Positions 41,492-49,363 are shown, counted from the first letter of the stretch. The stretch is DNA of 64,000 nt from an uncultured Eubacteriales bacterium (GCA_900320085.1 ONRC01000002.1:1-64000), one strand, 5' to 3'. Notes: a model not told the origin generated them from the sequence alone. Made by a program: numbers and translations.

Positions 41492-41690
41492 ATTCTGACT
41501 TTTTCCAATTTTCTTCAGAAATGCCCATATCAGCCCTTAGGAGCGCGTTTACAAGAGAGTTGATAGATTCCCCTTTGGCTTTCGCGTGCGCGTCTATGGC
41601 CTGTTTCTGGCCCTTTGGAACGGTGATTGCAAGCCGATCATAGGATTTTTCATTATAGGCCCTTGTCCATTCTGTTTGTTTTTTCGGCAT
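41490..41690 (-). CDS. Ribbon-helix-helix (Arc/CopG-like) regulator
   Basis: 66 residues. An N-terminal basic strand DRLAITVPKGQKQAIDAHAKAKGESINSLVNALL fits the strand-helix-helix of Arc/CopG proteins. ATG 41690 follows GGAAAGGGGGG. It is transcribed against the neighbouring element genes and sits beside repeated GTTAGAAG words that may be its operators. It could be an antitoxin-like protein, but no toxin partner is adjacent. Confidence 0.78.
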   Translation of the reverse strand: MPKKQTEWTRAYNEKSYDRLAITVPKGQKQAIDAHAKAKGESINSLVNALLRADMGISEENWKKSE

Positions 41691-41748
41691 ATCTATGCCC
41701 CCCTTTCCATAGATAGTATTATAACTGATACCAGCCGAAAATACTACT

Positions 41749-41825
41749 GTTAGAAGCACACAAATATAACGTTAGAAGTTTGTACATTTTCCCATCTTGA
41801 AAACTAATAACGTTAGTAGTATACT
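41749..41825 (+). promoter_or_regulatory. Promoter region with repeated GTTAG(A/T)AG operators
   Basis: GTTAGAAG at 41749-41756 and 41771-41778, and GTTAGTAG at 41812-41819; AACGTTAG is found at 41768 and 41809. A plus-strand promoter TTGAAA (41797-41802), 17 bp, TATACT (41820-41825) is overlapped by the third copy. Confidence 0.6.
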
Positions 41826-41853
41826 ATGATTGTCCAAAGGGGAGAGCAAGACA

Positions 41854-42060
41854 ATGCTGAACCGGACAAGGGCCGTACCTGTGAGCAGAGCCAACGAGAG
41901 CGGAAGCAATAGTCAGGCAAGGCCCCCCGGCCCCGAAAGACCGCAGAGCGCACGACACGCGCTTGACTGGCCGGAAGCGAATCAACAGACGGCCCGGCAC
42001 CTGAGAGAAGAACAGGCGCGGAAGGGCGGCGAGACAGCCCGGAAGAATATTGACAAGTGA
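41854..42060 (+). CDS. Small basic, probably disordered protein
   Basis: 68 residues, rich in Arg, Pro, Gln and Ser, ending KGGETARKNIDK. No hydrophobic core is evident. AAGGGGAG precedes ATG 41854. First gene of the element's second plus-strand block. Function unknown; a nucleic-acid-binding or antagonist peptide is possible. Confidence 0.5.
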   Translation: MLNRTRAVPVSRANESGSNSQARPPGPERPQSARHALDWPEANQQTARHLREEQARKGGETARKNIDK

Positions 42061-42077
42061 AGAAAGGGAGATAGAAA

Positions 42078-42347
42078 ATGAGTACTCTGGAAATGGAAAC
42101 CCAAGCCCGCGAACTGAAAGAACTGGAACGGATGCAGGAAGAACTTGCCGCAGAGATTGAAGCCATCAAGGACGCTATCAAAGCCGCTATGGGCGATCAG
42201 GAAGCAGTCACGGCAGGAGCCTATAAGATCACCTGGAAGCCCATCACAACCTCCCGCCTTGACACCAAGGCCCTGAAAGCGGCCCTTCCCGATGTAGCTG
42301 CACGGTTCACAACCTCCAGCACGACACGCCGTTTCACGGTACAATAA
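42078..42347 (+). CDS. Phage-type small protein with coiled coil
   Basis: 89 residues. The helical N-terminal half (LEMETQARELKELERMQEEL...) is followed by a conserved-looking beta end (GAYKITWKPITTSRLDTKAL...TTRRFTVQ). This C-terminal pattern recurs in Firmicute phages near recombination genes; its role is not known. AAAGGGAGATAGAAA precedes the ATG. Confidence 0.7.
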   Translation: MSTLEMETQARELKELERMQEELAAEIEAIKDAIKAAMGDQEAVTAGAYKITWKPITTSRLDTKALKAALPDVAARFTTSSTTRRFTVQ

Positions 42348-42456
42348 AACCCCGGAACGCTTACGAATGGAAGCCGGAAGCGGACCAGGGAAGCACCACA
42401 AAGGGGCAGGGATATTATAAGCCCTGCCCCTTTCAAAGTCAACAAGGGGGAACGAA

Positions 42457-42603
42457 ATGCAGATAGAAAGCCGCATACCAGCCGTTTTAAGGCGGTTTGT
42501 CGAATGGAGCGAACAACCTATGAATGGATTCCAGCAGATGATGTGTGGCGCGTTCATGGGGCTTGGAATGGCGTTTCTGCTGTTTCAATGCTACTTTGGA
42601 TAA
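42457..42603 (+). CDS. Very small membrane peptide
   Basis: 48 residues, starting MQIESRIPAVLRRFVEW and ending in one hydrophobic Met/Gly/Phe-rich segment (GAFMGLGMAFLLFQCYFG). AAGGGGGAACGAA precedes ATG 42457. The clear ribosome binding site and tight packing support a real gene. Function unknown; a holin-like or membrane-signalling peptide could be considered. Confidence 0.5.
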   Translation: MQIESRIPAVLRRFVEWSEQPMNGFQQMMCGAFMGLGMAFLLFQCYFG

Positions 42604-42620
42604 AGAAAGGAAAGGCCATA

Positions 42621-42893
42621 ATGAATTTTGAAGATTTGGTTCAGGGGCTCACAGAAGAAAGTAAGGCTTTGCTATATGCCTACTTGAAAGCCGATGAAGG
42701 AACCCAAAAACAGATGTACCGCACAACAATGATTCAGGCTTACGGCAGCGCAGCAGCGCGGGCGATCCTGGAAAGGATGAAGGAACACCCGGAAGAAGAA
42801 AACGCGATCCTGGACGAAGCAGAAGCGGAAGCGCTGAAAGACGATAGTTTCCAGCAATACATTTTGAAGGAGGAAAAGGAAAATGACCAATGA
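42621..42893 (+). CDS. Small acidic helical protein
   Basis: 90 residues, helical and strongly acidic in the last third (EHPEEENAILDEAEAEALKD). ATG 42621 follows AGAAAGGAAAGG. No family recognised. Its end overlaps the next small gene by 11 bp. Confidence 0.6.
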   Translation: MNFEDLVQGLTEESKALLYAYLKADEGTQKQMYRTTMIQAYGSAAARAILERMKEHPEEENAILDEAEAEALKDDSFQQYILKEEKENDQ

Positions 42894-42999
42894 AGAATAT
42901 AAACGGAAGTTCGCCCAGTTGACACCTGAGAACAAAGAAGCCATGCTTGAATATCTCAAACAACTATTGGAAGAACAGGAAAAAGAAGAACAGAAATAA
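42883..42999 (+). CDS. Very small charged helical peptide
   Basis: 38 residues beginning MTNEEYKRKF with the rest mainly Glu, Lys, Leu and Gln, predicted to be one amphipathic helix. AAGGAGG and AAAGG precede ATG 42883. Last gene of the element; ended by the terminator at 43006. Function unknown. Confidence 0.5.
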   Translation: MTNEEYKRKFAQLTPENKEAMLEYLKQLLEEQEKEEQK

Positions 43000-43005
43000 C
43001 CTACA

Positions 43006-43030
43006 GGCCCGCCGCAAGGCGGGCTTTTTT
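43006..43030 (+). terminator. Terminator of the element's last gene block
   Basis: GCCCGCC, loop GCAA, GGCGGGC and then TTTTTT. Confidence 0.88.
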
Positions 43031-43043
43031 ATGCCTACATTTG

Positions 43044-43062
43044 ACCCACATTTTTACCCACA
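43044..43062. repeat. Right pair of putative integrase arm sites
   Basis: ACCCACA at 43044-43050 and 43056-43062 with 12-bp spacing, matching the left pair at 35970-35989. Confidence 0.6.
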
Positions 43063-43169
43063 ACACGAAAAAACAAGAGATAACAAGCAAACACAAAAAA
43101 GCTGTAATTCCCTTGTTTTTTAAGGCTTGTGATAATTTGTGATAACCAGAAAAAACGCCACCCTTATTA

Positions 43170-43192
43170 TTCGAATCCTTCTTCCCCTGCCA
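43170..43192. other. attR core, 23 bp
   Basis: Identical to the last 23 nt of tRNA-Trp. There is no tRNA body in front of it, so it is a displaced 3' end, not a gene. Confidence 0.92.
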
Positions 43193-43197
43193 AGCAG

Positions 43198-43230
43198 AAA
43201 GCCCGGGAATCGGTTGATTCCGGGCTTTTT
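43198..43230. terminator. Bidirectional terminator next to attR
   Basis: AAAGCCCGGGAATC pairs with GATTCCGGGCTTT (one bulge), with T runs on both strands. It was probably the tRNA-Trp terminator before insertion, and it also ends the YczE-like operon. Confidence 0.8.
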
Positions 43231-43240
43231 GTGTATGCGC

Positions 43241-43891
43241 TTATTTTCCAGGCAGCAGCCGTTGGATGTTTTTTTCATTGATAGGAAGAAAAAACCCGGC
43301 GACCGGGCCGACCAGCAAGGCGCAGATGATCGTGCCGATGCCCACGGTGCCGCCCATCAGATAGCCCAGGAGAACAAAGCAGACGTCCACCAGGATGCGC
43401 ACGACGCTGAATTTACCGTGCAGCTTATCGCTGAGCACGACCGCCACCAGGTCGTTGGGCCCCGTGCCCGCGTCGGACTTGATGACGATGGTCATCCCAT
43501 AGGCCAGCACTCCGCAGCCCACCGCAAGCACAGCGATCCGCAGCGGAAGCGAGGCAAGCTGGATGTTCAGGGGCGACAGCACCATCGTAAAAAAGTCAAT
43601 GATCGGCCCGCCGCAGACCATGCACAGGACGGTGCCGGGCTTGACATAAGATTTGTCCACCAGGAGCAAAATAGCGATGATCAACAGGCTCACAGCAATG
43701 TGCACCCGGCCATGGGTCAGCGCTTCCCAATGGGTCAAGGACGAGAAAACCCGGTACAGCCCCTGAATCATCACATTGAACGGGTCGGAGCCCAGTTCGG
43801 CCAGCAGAAACAGGGAAACACCCAGGTGCGCGATCGTCAGGCCCACCATCAGAATCACAATCCGAATCGTCCATTCTTTTCCGGAACGCAC
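43241..43891 (-). CDS. YczE/YyaS-type membrane protein
   Basis: 216 residues with about five to six membrane helices. The conserved blocks are LGSDPFNVMIQGL, CGGPIIDFF, SDAGTGPNDLVAV and GYLMGGTVGIGTIICALLVGPVAGFFLP, as in YczE/BCR YitT-type integral membrane proteins; function unknown. The start is GTG 43891, 7 nt after AGGAGG. It lies 22 bp behind a small gene and shares its operon. Confidence 0.85.
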   Translation of the reverse strand: MRSGKEWTIRIVILMVGLTIAHLGVSLFLLAELGSDPFNVMIQGLYRVFSSLTHWEALTHGRVHIAVSLLIIAILLLVDKSYVKPGTVLCMVCGGPIIDFFTMVLSPLNIQLASLPLRIAVLAVGCGVLAYGMTIVIKSDAGTGPNDLVAVVLSDKLHGKFSVVRILVDVCFVLLGYLMGGTVGIGTIICALLVGPVAGFFLPINEKNIQRLLPGK

Positions 43892-43913
43892 GGTTTCGCC
43901 TCCTGGTATTTTT

Positions 43914-44138
43914 TCAAGCAAGGATTTCCGACGCGTCCAGTCCCACCGCGCTGGCAATGTCGGACACCAGCTGTTCCTTGTATGCGTCAAAATCGGTGAT
44001 ACGCGGCAAATCTTCCGCCATGCGCAGGACGATGTCCTCCAGGCGGGTGGAAATATCCTCCCGGCCCTGAGCCGCATAATAAACGCGCAGGGCAATCAGA
44101 TCGTTTTCGATTTCGCTCAGGTCAAACCGTTCGTCCAT
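43914..44138 (-). CDS. Small conserved-looking protein, unknown
   Basis: 74 residues, acidic and helical, no cysteine or membrane segment. AAGGAGGATAACG precedes the ATG, and the gene is co-transcribed with the YczE-like gene. No family recognised. Confidence 0.7.
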   Translation of the reverse strand: MDERFDLSEIENDLIALRVYYAAQGREDISTRLEDIVLRMAEDLPRITDFDAYKEQLVSDIASAVGLDASEILA

Positions 44139-44260
44139 CGTTATCCTCCTTCAGCCCAAATATCATAGCAGATCAAACTATGCGTGCAAGGTCCGCCCCC
44201 TCTTACCGGGAACGAAAAACGGCTGGCCCGGAAAGGTCAGCCATGATGCTTGCCGTCTTT

Positions 44261-44914
44261 TTATTTGCCGTCGATTTTTTCCAGGTATGCGGAAAACGCC
44301 AGCAGCAGGGCGGAGCTGATCAGCACGCCGCCGCAGATGTCGGTGAGCCAGTGCACGCCGGAGCCCAGGCGGAACGCCACGCCCAGGATGAGCAGCACGC
44401 CGCAGGCGACCTTCACCAGCAGCGCCTTCCGCTCGTCGTTCAGATAGCGGCCCGACACCATCGCGGCGCTGCCCAGAACGGTGCAGAACAGCATGGTGTG
44501 GGTGGAGGGGAAGGACGCCTCCGGAGCGGTTTCGCCCGGCATGATCATGGGCCGGTAGTTGATGATTACCTTTTCAAACAGCACATACAGCACACCCACG
44601 GCCACATACAGCACGGCCAGGCCCAGCAGGGCTTTATCCACCTTTTGCAGGCTTTTGCGGTAAATCAGCTGTACAGCGCACACCCCCAGCACGCACACCG
44701 CCAGCAGGATGGCCAGATAGCCCAGGTACTTGGTGAAGCTGTACAGGAAGCCCATATTCTCCCCCAATGCTTCGTGCACCGCCTGGTTCAGATGGGACAG
44801 GCCGATCTTTGTTCCCTCCGGGCCGATGGCCGCCACGTCCACCGTGGTCACCACCGCGATCAGCGCCAGGAACAACGCGAAAAACAGCACGGATAAGGAC
44901 AGTTTCTTTTTCAT
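44261..44914 (-). CDS. PAP2-superfamily membrane phosphatase
   Basis: 217 residues with six membrane helices. The phosphatase motifs are K-x6-R-P in EKVIINYRP, P-S-x-H in SFPSTHT, and R-x5-H-x3-D in RLGSGVHWLTD. This fits a lipid (undecaprenyl pyrophosphate or phosphatidate) phosphatase facing outward. ATG 44914 was chosen for its basic MKKK start; GTG 44935 is in frame and cannot be excluded. It has its own promoter. Confidence 0.88.
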   Translation of the reverse strand: MKKKLSLSVLFFALFLALIAVVTTVDVAAIGPEGTKIGLSHLNQAVHEALGENMGFLYSFTKYLGYLAILLAVCVLGVCAVQLIYRKSLQKVDKALLGLAVLYVAVGVLYVLFEKVIINYRPMIMPGETAPEASFPSTHTMLFCTVLGSAAMVSGRYLNDERKALLVKVACGVLLILGVAFRLGSGVHWLTDICGGVLISSALLLAFSAYLEKIDGK

Positions 44915-44962
44915 CCGGATTTCATCCTCTCTCACAGTTTGCCGTCTTAAAACGGCCCGTTC

Positions 44963-44991
44963 ATTATACTACCATACGTTTCCAGACGCAA
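44963..44991 (-). promoter_or_regulatory. Promoter of the PAP2 gene
   Basis: On the minus strand: TTGCGT (44986-44991), 17 bp, TATAAT (44963-44968). Confidence 0.6.
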
Positions 44992-45004
44992 GGCATTCTT
45001 TCCG

Positions 45005-45868
45005 TCATTCTGCCAAAGCGCTGAACCCCTCCCCCAGGGTTTCGTGGGTGTCGGTGATGAACATAAACGCCTTTTCGTCCTCCTGCCGCACGATTTTTTT
45101 GAGCGGGATGACCTCGCGCTGGGACACCACGCTGATCAGCAGCGTGCGCTCCTGCCCGCTGTACGCGCCGGTACCGTTCACCACCGTGGCTCCGCGGTCC
45201 AATTCTGACATGATGCGCTGGGAAATGTCCACCGCGCGGTTGGTGATGATGAAGCACGCCTTGGCCGAGCCGAAGCCCGCCAGGACCAGGTCCACCGCCT
45301 TGGCGTTGACGAAAATGCAGATGAGCGCGTACAGCGCAGCGTGGGCGCTCATGGTGAACCAGGCGCACAGGATCACCGCGCAGTCGAATAGAAACAGAAA
45401 GCCGCCCACCGTCACGATGGGGAGCTTTTTATGCACCATCCGGGCGATCATATCGGTGCCGCCGGTGGTGGCCCCGCCGCGCATGATCAGGCCCAGGCCT
45501 ACGCCCAGCACCAGCGCGCCGTACACGCTGCCCAGCAATATGTCGTCCGTCAGCGGCGGCAGCGGAATCAGGTCGATGCAGGCGGAGAAGAGCACCGTGG
45601 CCACCAGCGACCGGAACACGAAGATATGGCCCATTTCCTTGAACCCGATGATAAACAGGGGCAGGTTCATGGCCATGCTGGTCACGCCCACCGGCCAGCC
45701 CCACAGATAATTGAAGATCGTGGCGATGCCTGTCAGACCGCCCGGCGCGATGTTGTTGGGCACCAGGAACAGCGGGTACGCCGCGCCGCCGATGATACAG
45801 CCCAGCACGATTTCGATATACGCCACCAACCGCTCGTTTTTCATCCGGGCCTTGGTAAAAGACAGCAT
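45005..45868 (-). CDS. YitT-family membrane protein with a DUF2179 domain
   Basis: 287 residues. About six helices form the YitT core (FLVPNNIAPGGLTGIATIFNYL, RGGATTGGTDMIARMV). A cytoplasmic C-terminal domain of about 80 residues follows (AVDISQRIMSELDRGATVVNGTGAYSGQERTLLISVVSQREV), the DUF2179 signature. The function of the family is unresolved. ATG 45868 follows GGAGGGGGC. Confidence 0.92.
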   Translation of the reverse strand: MLSFTKARMKNERLVAYIEIVLGCIIGGAAYPLFLVPNNIAPGGLTGIATIFNYLWGWPVGVTSMAMNLPLFIIGFKEMGHIFVFRSLVATVLFSACIDLIPLPPLTDDILLGSVYGALVLGVGLGLIMRGGATTGGTDMIARMVHKKLPIVTVGGFLFLFDCAVILCAWFTMSAHAALYALICIFVNAKAVDLVLAGFGSAKACFIITNRAVDISQRIMSELDRGATVVNGTGAYSGQERTLLISVVSQREVIPLKKIVRQEDEKAFMFITDTHETLGEGFSALAE

Positions 45869-45969
45869 AAAAAAAGCCCCCTCCAGCAAAGTGTACTTTT
45901 ATTGTATTCTTGATCCAACTGTAATTCTCCTGCCGAAAAACGGAATTGACCATGTTTTTCTTCCGCGTC

Positions 45970-45998
45970 TTGTGTTTTCGCCGGCTTTCAGGTATAAT
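45970..45998 (+). promoter_or_regulatory. Promoter of the M50 protease gene
   Basis: TTGTGT (45970-45975), 17 bp, TATAAT (45993-45998). It excludes the ATG at 46003 as a start because transcription would begin there or later. Confidence 0.65.
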
Positions 45999-46032
45999 AA
46001 CGATGGAAAAATGTTTGAAGGGAGCGGAAACA

Positions 46033-46959
46033 TTGGGCATCCTTTCCAGCCTGCAAAGCGACCCGCGCGGCACGCTGATCATTCTTTTGTATAACCTTCC
46101 GGCGGTGCTGATCGCCCTGACGCTGCACGAACTGGCCCACGGCTACGTGGCGCTGCGCTGCGGCGACCCCACGGCCCAGATGATGGGACGGCTGAGCTTT
46201 AACCCGCTGCGCCACCTGGACCCCATCGGTACGCTGTTCATGTTTTTGTTCGGCTTCGGCTGGGCGCGGCCCGTGCCGGTGAACCCGCGGAATTATAAGA
46301 ACTTCCGCCGGGACGATCTGCTGGTGTCCATCGCGGGCATCGTGATGAATCTGTGTTTGTTTTTGGCGGCGACATGCTTCATGGTGGGGCTGAACCAGCT
46401 CTTGTGGAAGCCGGAGGTGTGGCAGCTGGGCTCCCTGACCACGCCCAGCCAATTCCTGCGCTTTGACGGAGTGAACTTCTACCCCATCCTCAGCGGCGAA
46501 AACAGCCTGGTGATTGAGCGGGCGAACGATTATCTGTCGTCCGTATCAGGCGACCGGGCGTATCTGAGCATCCTGACGCCCATGAAATTCCGGGACATGA
46601 GCCTGGTGTACACGCTGCAGGGTGATTACTATTTCACCGCGGACGTGATGAACGAATACCTGCGGTATCCCTGGATGATGTATATCCAGCGGTTCCTGAT
46701 GTACTTTACCCGCATCAACCTGAGCCTGGCGGTGTTCAACCTGCTGCCCATCCCGCCGCTGGACGGCTACCATGTGGTGAACGACATTTTCCTGCGCGGC
46801 CGGCTGCACATCCCCGCCAAGGTGGTCAATGTCCTGATGATCGGGATGCTGATTCTGTTGTACTTTACCTCCTTCATTTCCACCGCCATCAGCACCGCCG
46901 TGTCCTTTGTGCAGGGAACGGTAGTGAGCGGAATCTTAACAGTATTTGGGCTTGGATGA
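46033..46959 (+). CDS. Site-2-protease family (M50) membrane metalloprotease
   Basis: 308 residues from TTG 46033, set by AAGGGAGCGG upstream. HELAH (32-36) gives the zinc motif, GRLSFNPLRHLDPIG follows the first catalytic helix, and NLLPIPPLDGYHV holds the third ligand Asp. Between the catalytic helices lies a roughly 70-residue periplasm-like insert (about 125-215) not typical of the short family members. It presumably cleaves a membrane-embedded substrate; which one is unknown. It precedes scpAB but is separated from them by repeat E3. Confidence 0.88.
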   Translation: MGILSSLQSDPRGTLIILLYNLPAVLIALTLHELAHGYVALRCGDPTAQMMGRLSFNPLRHLDPIGTLFMFLFGFGWARPVPVNPRNYKNFRRDDLLVSIAGIVMNLCLFLAATCFMVGLNQLLWKPEVWQLGSLTTPSQFLRFDGVNFYPILSGENSLVIERANDYLSSVSGDRAYLSILTPMKFRDMSLVYTLQGDYYFTADVMNEYLRYPWMMYIQRFLMYFTRINLSLAVFNLLPIPPLDGYHVVNDIFLRGRLHIPAKVVNVLMIGMLILLYFTSFISTAISTAVSFVQGTVVSGILTVFGLG

Positions 46960-46964
46960 GTGTG

Positions 46965-47062
46965 CAGAGTTCAGAGTACAGAGTTCAGATTTTTATAGAC
47001 GGACAGAAGCGCGGCTTGAATTGGCAACACAAAATCATCTGTACTCTGCCCTCTGTACTCTG
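46965..47062. repeat. Family E3: hairpin of AGAGTACAG-like units
   Basis: A 26-nt arm (46965-46990) made of CAGAGT-type units pairs with a 26-nt arm (47037-47062) made of the complementary CTCTGTACTCTG units, with a few mismatches. It lies between the protease gene and scpA. Confidence 0.75.
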
Positions 47063-47101
47063 TTCTTTCGCTAAACAACAATTATAAAATGAGGGATTAT
47101 C

Positions 47102-47860
47102 ATGCCTCTCACGCTCCATTTGGGCCAGTTTGAAGGGCCGCTGGACATGCTGCTCTTTCTGATCGGCAAAGCGAAAATCGACATCAAGGACATCTTCGTG
47201 TCCCAGGTGACGGACCAGTATATCCAGTCAGTGCAGAACGCGCCCGACCTGGACATGGATGACGCCAGCGCGTTCATCAACATGGCGGCCACGCTGCTGG
47301 AAATCAAGAGCCGCTCCCTGCTACCCAAGCCCAAGCTGGAGGAAGGCGAGGAGGACCCGGAGCAGGCCCTGATCCGTCAGTTGGAGGAATACCAGCGGTT
47401 CAAGGAAATCGCCCAGAATATGCAGGGGTTTGAAAAGGCGGCGGCGCTGATGTTTGAAAAGCTGCCGGAGGAATACCCCCTGCCCCCGCCTACGCTGGAA
47501 TTAAAAAACCTGACCATGGAAGGGCTGCTGGCCGCCTTCGCCCGGGTGATGGCGCGGGTGAAGGAGGAGGACGAGGAACCCATTCAGACCGCGCGGCGCA
47601 TCGTGCGGGACGAATACACCGTGCCCCGGTGCAGCGCTCACATTTTAAAGCGCCTGAAAAAAGGGCCGGTGAAGTTTGACGAATTGTTTTCCCCAAATCC
47701 CAGCCGGGACGAGGTGGTGACGCTGTTCTTGGCATTATTGGAGCTTTTGCGCCTGGGCCGCGTGAGCGCGGAGCAGGACGGCATTTTCGGGGACATGGTA
47801 TTGGAAGCGCGGGCGGGCGAGCCCGCGGAGGGAGATTTGCAGATTGATGGATACGAATGA
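47102..47860 (+). CDS. scpA: Segregation and condensation protein A
   Basis: 252-residue kleisin of the bacterial SMC-ScpAB condensin. The N-terminal FEGPLDMLLFLIGKAKIDIKDIFVSQVTDQY and the DASAFINMAATLLEIKSRSLLP block are diagnostic. The C-terminal winged helix (VKFDELFSPNPSRDEVVTLFLALLELLRLGRV) binds the SMC head. GAGGGATTATC precedes the ATG. It overlaps scpB by 14 bp. Confidence 0.97.
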   Translation: MPLTLHLGQFEGPLDMLLFLIGKAKIDIKDIFVSQVTDQYIQSVQNAPDLDMDDASAFINMAATLLEIKSRSLLPKPKLEEGEEDPEQALIRQLEEYQRFKEIAQNMQGFEKAAALMFEKLPEEYPLPPPTLELKNLTMEGLLAAFARVMARVKEEDEEPIQTARRIVRDEYTVPRCSAHILKRLKKGPVKFDELFSPNPSRDEVVTLFLALLELLRLGRVSAEQDGIFGDMVLEARAGEPAEGDLQIDGYE

Positions 47861-48395
47861 GCTGGCCCACGTGATCGAGGCCATTCTGTTTGTGGCCGGG
47901 GAGCCGGTCAACGTGAAGGATATGCAGCGGGCGCTGGACGTGACCGAGGACGAAACCCGCCAGGCCATCGACGCCCTGGACAGCGACTATTCCTTCCACC
48001 GCCGGGGCATCACCCTGAAACGCTTCGGCGAGCACATCCAGCTGTCCACCCGCGCCGAGTACGCGCCGTATGTGGAAAGGCTTTTGCAGCCCATTCAGAA
48101 GCAGAGCCTTTCCCAGTCCGCGCTGGAAACGCTGGCCATCGTGGCCTACCGCCAGCCGGTGACCAAGCTGGAAATGGAGGCCGTGCGCGGGGTGAAGTGC
48201 GATTACTCAGTGCAGTCCTTGGTGAACAAGGGCCTCATCGAGGAAGTGGGCCGCAAGGAAGCCCTGGGCCGTCCCATCCTCTACGGCACCACCGACAAGT
48301 TCCTCTCCCACTTCGGCCTCCATTCTCTGGAGGATTTGCCCAAGCCCCCGGAGGAAAACACGGAGGAAGATGACTCCGACCCGCTGGTACCGTAG
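47847..48395 (+). CDS. scpB: Segregation and condensation protein B
   Basis: 182 residues. Two winged-helix domains with AHVIEAILFVAGEPV near the start and QSALETLAIVAYRQPVTKLEMEAVRGVKCDYSVQSLVNKGLIEEVGRKEALGRPILYGTT are typical. An acidic tail follows (PPEENTEEDDSD). Starts at ATG 47847 (TTG 47844 adjacent). Works as a dimer on ScpA. Confidence 0.97.
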   Translation: MDTNELAHVIEAILFVAGEPVNVKDMQRALDVTEDETRQAIDALDSDYSFHRRGITLKRFGEHIQLSTRAEYAPYVERLLQPIQKQSLSQSALETLAIVAYRQPVTKLEMEAVRGVKCDYSVQSLVNKGLIEEVGRKEALGRPILYGTTDKFLSHFGLHSLEDLPKPPEENTEEDDSDPLVP

Positions 48396-48501
48396 GACGG
48401 GGAGGGAACGTGTTCTTTCTTGGAGCCCAAGAAAGAACCAAAGAAGGCGTAATGCATATTCCTTAACCCGAATAAACCTGAAGCCTGTAAGCAAGAACCC
48501 A

Positions 48502-48728
48502 GCTAATAGCCTTCCCCTTGAGGGGAAGGTGGCCTGCGCGGAACCAACATCATCGAAGAAACCAAGTAATTTCGCGCAGGACGAATGAGGTGATTTGCTG
48601 GATTGAAACCAAGCAGCTTTGATGAAGTCCAGCTAATCACCTCATCAGTCAGGCGCAAATTGACTTGATTTCTCTATCATACTTGGTTCCGCGCCTGACA
48701 GCTTCCCCTCAAGGGGAAGCCTTTTGGC
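48502..48728. repeat. Family C repeat, copy 1
   Basis: The left end is the hairpin CCTTCCCCTTGAGGGGAAGG and the right end GCTTCCCCTCAAGGGGAAGC followed by CTTTTGG. Between them are GCGCGGAACCAA, ACCAAG/CTTGGT and GCGCCTGAC-type words shared with copy 2. It lies between scpB and the next gene; no gene is seen in 48396-48779. Confidence 0.8.
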
Positions 48729-48779
48729 GGGTTCCCTACTTACCGCTTCCGATCTATCCAGGTTGGAAAGGAGTGTAAA

Positions 48780-49310
48780 ATGAAAAAGGGGATGCAAGCC
48801 GCAATCATTCTGCTGAGCGCAGCAGTATCACTTGCAATTGCGTACTTTGCAGGAACGCTTGCAGAAGACCTAAGATTTGCTTCCATTAACGATGCGGAAT
48901 ATGCCTTAAAGAAAATGAATCTTCCAAAACAGTACGCACCCGCTTTCTGTCTGCATGGCTATACAGGTTTCAGGGATTCCTTTCTGATGACAACATTCCA
49001 AATTCAATATTCGATTGACAGAGAAGATTTGCTGGAACGCATGACGAATACAGAAGGTTGGATTGTTTCACCCGTTACAGAAGCGGAGCTGCGCGGATTT
49101 TCAAAATGCTTCTGGTACCCCGATTTGTTGACTATACCAGATAACACTGTCTTTGACGCATGGTTCTACAGAGAAACTTCACAGCCTATTTTAGGTGCTG
49201 AAACGGCAAAAGACTGTTTTTCATCTATTGGAAACATTGGCCGTGGATTTGAATTCGGTGTGTTTGATGTTGAAACAGGAATCATTATTTTTATCGATCA
49301 GTTTGGCTGA
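48780..49310 (+). CDS. Membrane-anchored or secreted protein, unknown
   Basis: 176 residues. A hydrophobic N-terminus (AAIILLSAAVSLAIAYFAGTLA) is followed by a soluble alpha/beta region without recognised motifs. Codon use is clearly more AT-rich than in the neighbouring genes, which suggests recent acquisition. AAAGGAGTGT precedes ATG 48780. Confidence 0.75.
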   Translation: MKKGMQAAIILLSAAVSLAIAYFAGTLAEDLRFASINDAEYALKKMNLPKQYAPAFCLHGYTGFRDSFLMTTFQIQYSIDREDLLERMTNTEGWIVSPVTEAELRGFSKCFWYPDLLTIPDNTVFDAWFYRETSQPILGAETAKDCFSSIGNIGRGFEFGVFDVETGIIIFIDQFG

Positions 49311-49363
49311 CATTTTTCACTTGATTTGTTTTCGTATATAATAGCAGAAGGAGAGGAACCACT

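Larger units (their letters stand above)
35886..43192. mobile_element. Integrated element in tRNA-Trp, about 7.3 kb, phage-satellite-like
   Basis: The element is bounded by 23-bp direct repeats. It holds an integrase and repressor on the minus strand, then a long plus-strand series of overlapping small genes: excisionase-like, two regulatory/replication proteins, a PDDEXK nuclease, a small-terminase-like HTH protein, several small unknowns, and an RHH regulator (minus strand). Base composition is visibly more AT-rich than the chromosome. There are no capsid, tail, portal, relaxase or conjugation genes and no obvious toxin or defence module. The layout (int and repressor divergent from xis and replication genes, then a terS-like gene) recalls phage-inducible chromosomal islands. 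An old, reduced prophage is the alternative. Confidence 0.85.

Noticed and set aside
43170-43192. Possible second tRNA at attR
   Set aside because: Only the last 23 nt of tRNA-Trp are present; no acceptor 5' strand, D-arm or anticodon arm precedes them.
35886-43192. Complete prophage
   Set aside because: No portal, capsid, tail, holin-lysin pair or large terminase could be found in 7.3 kb.
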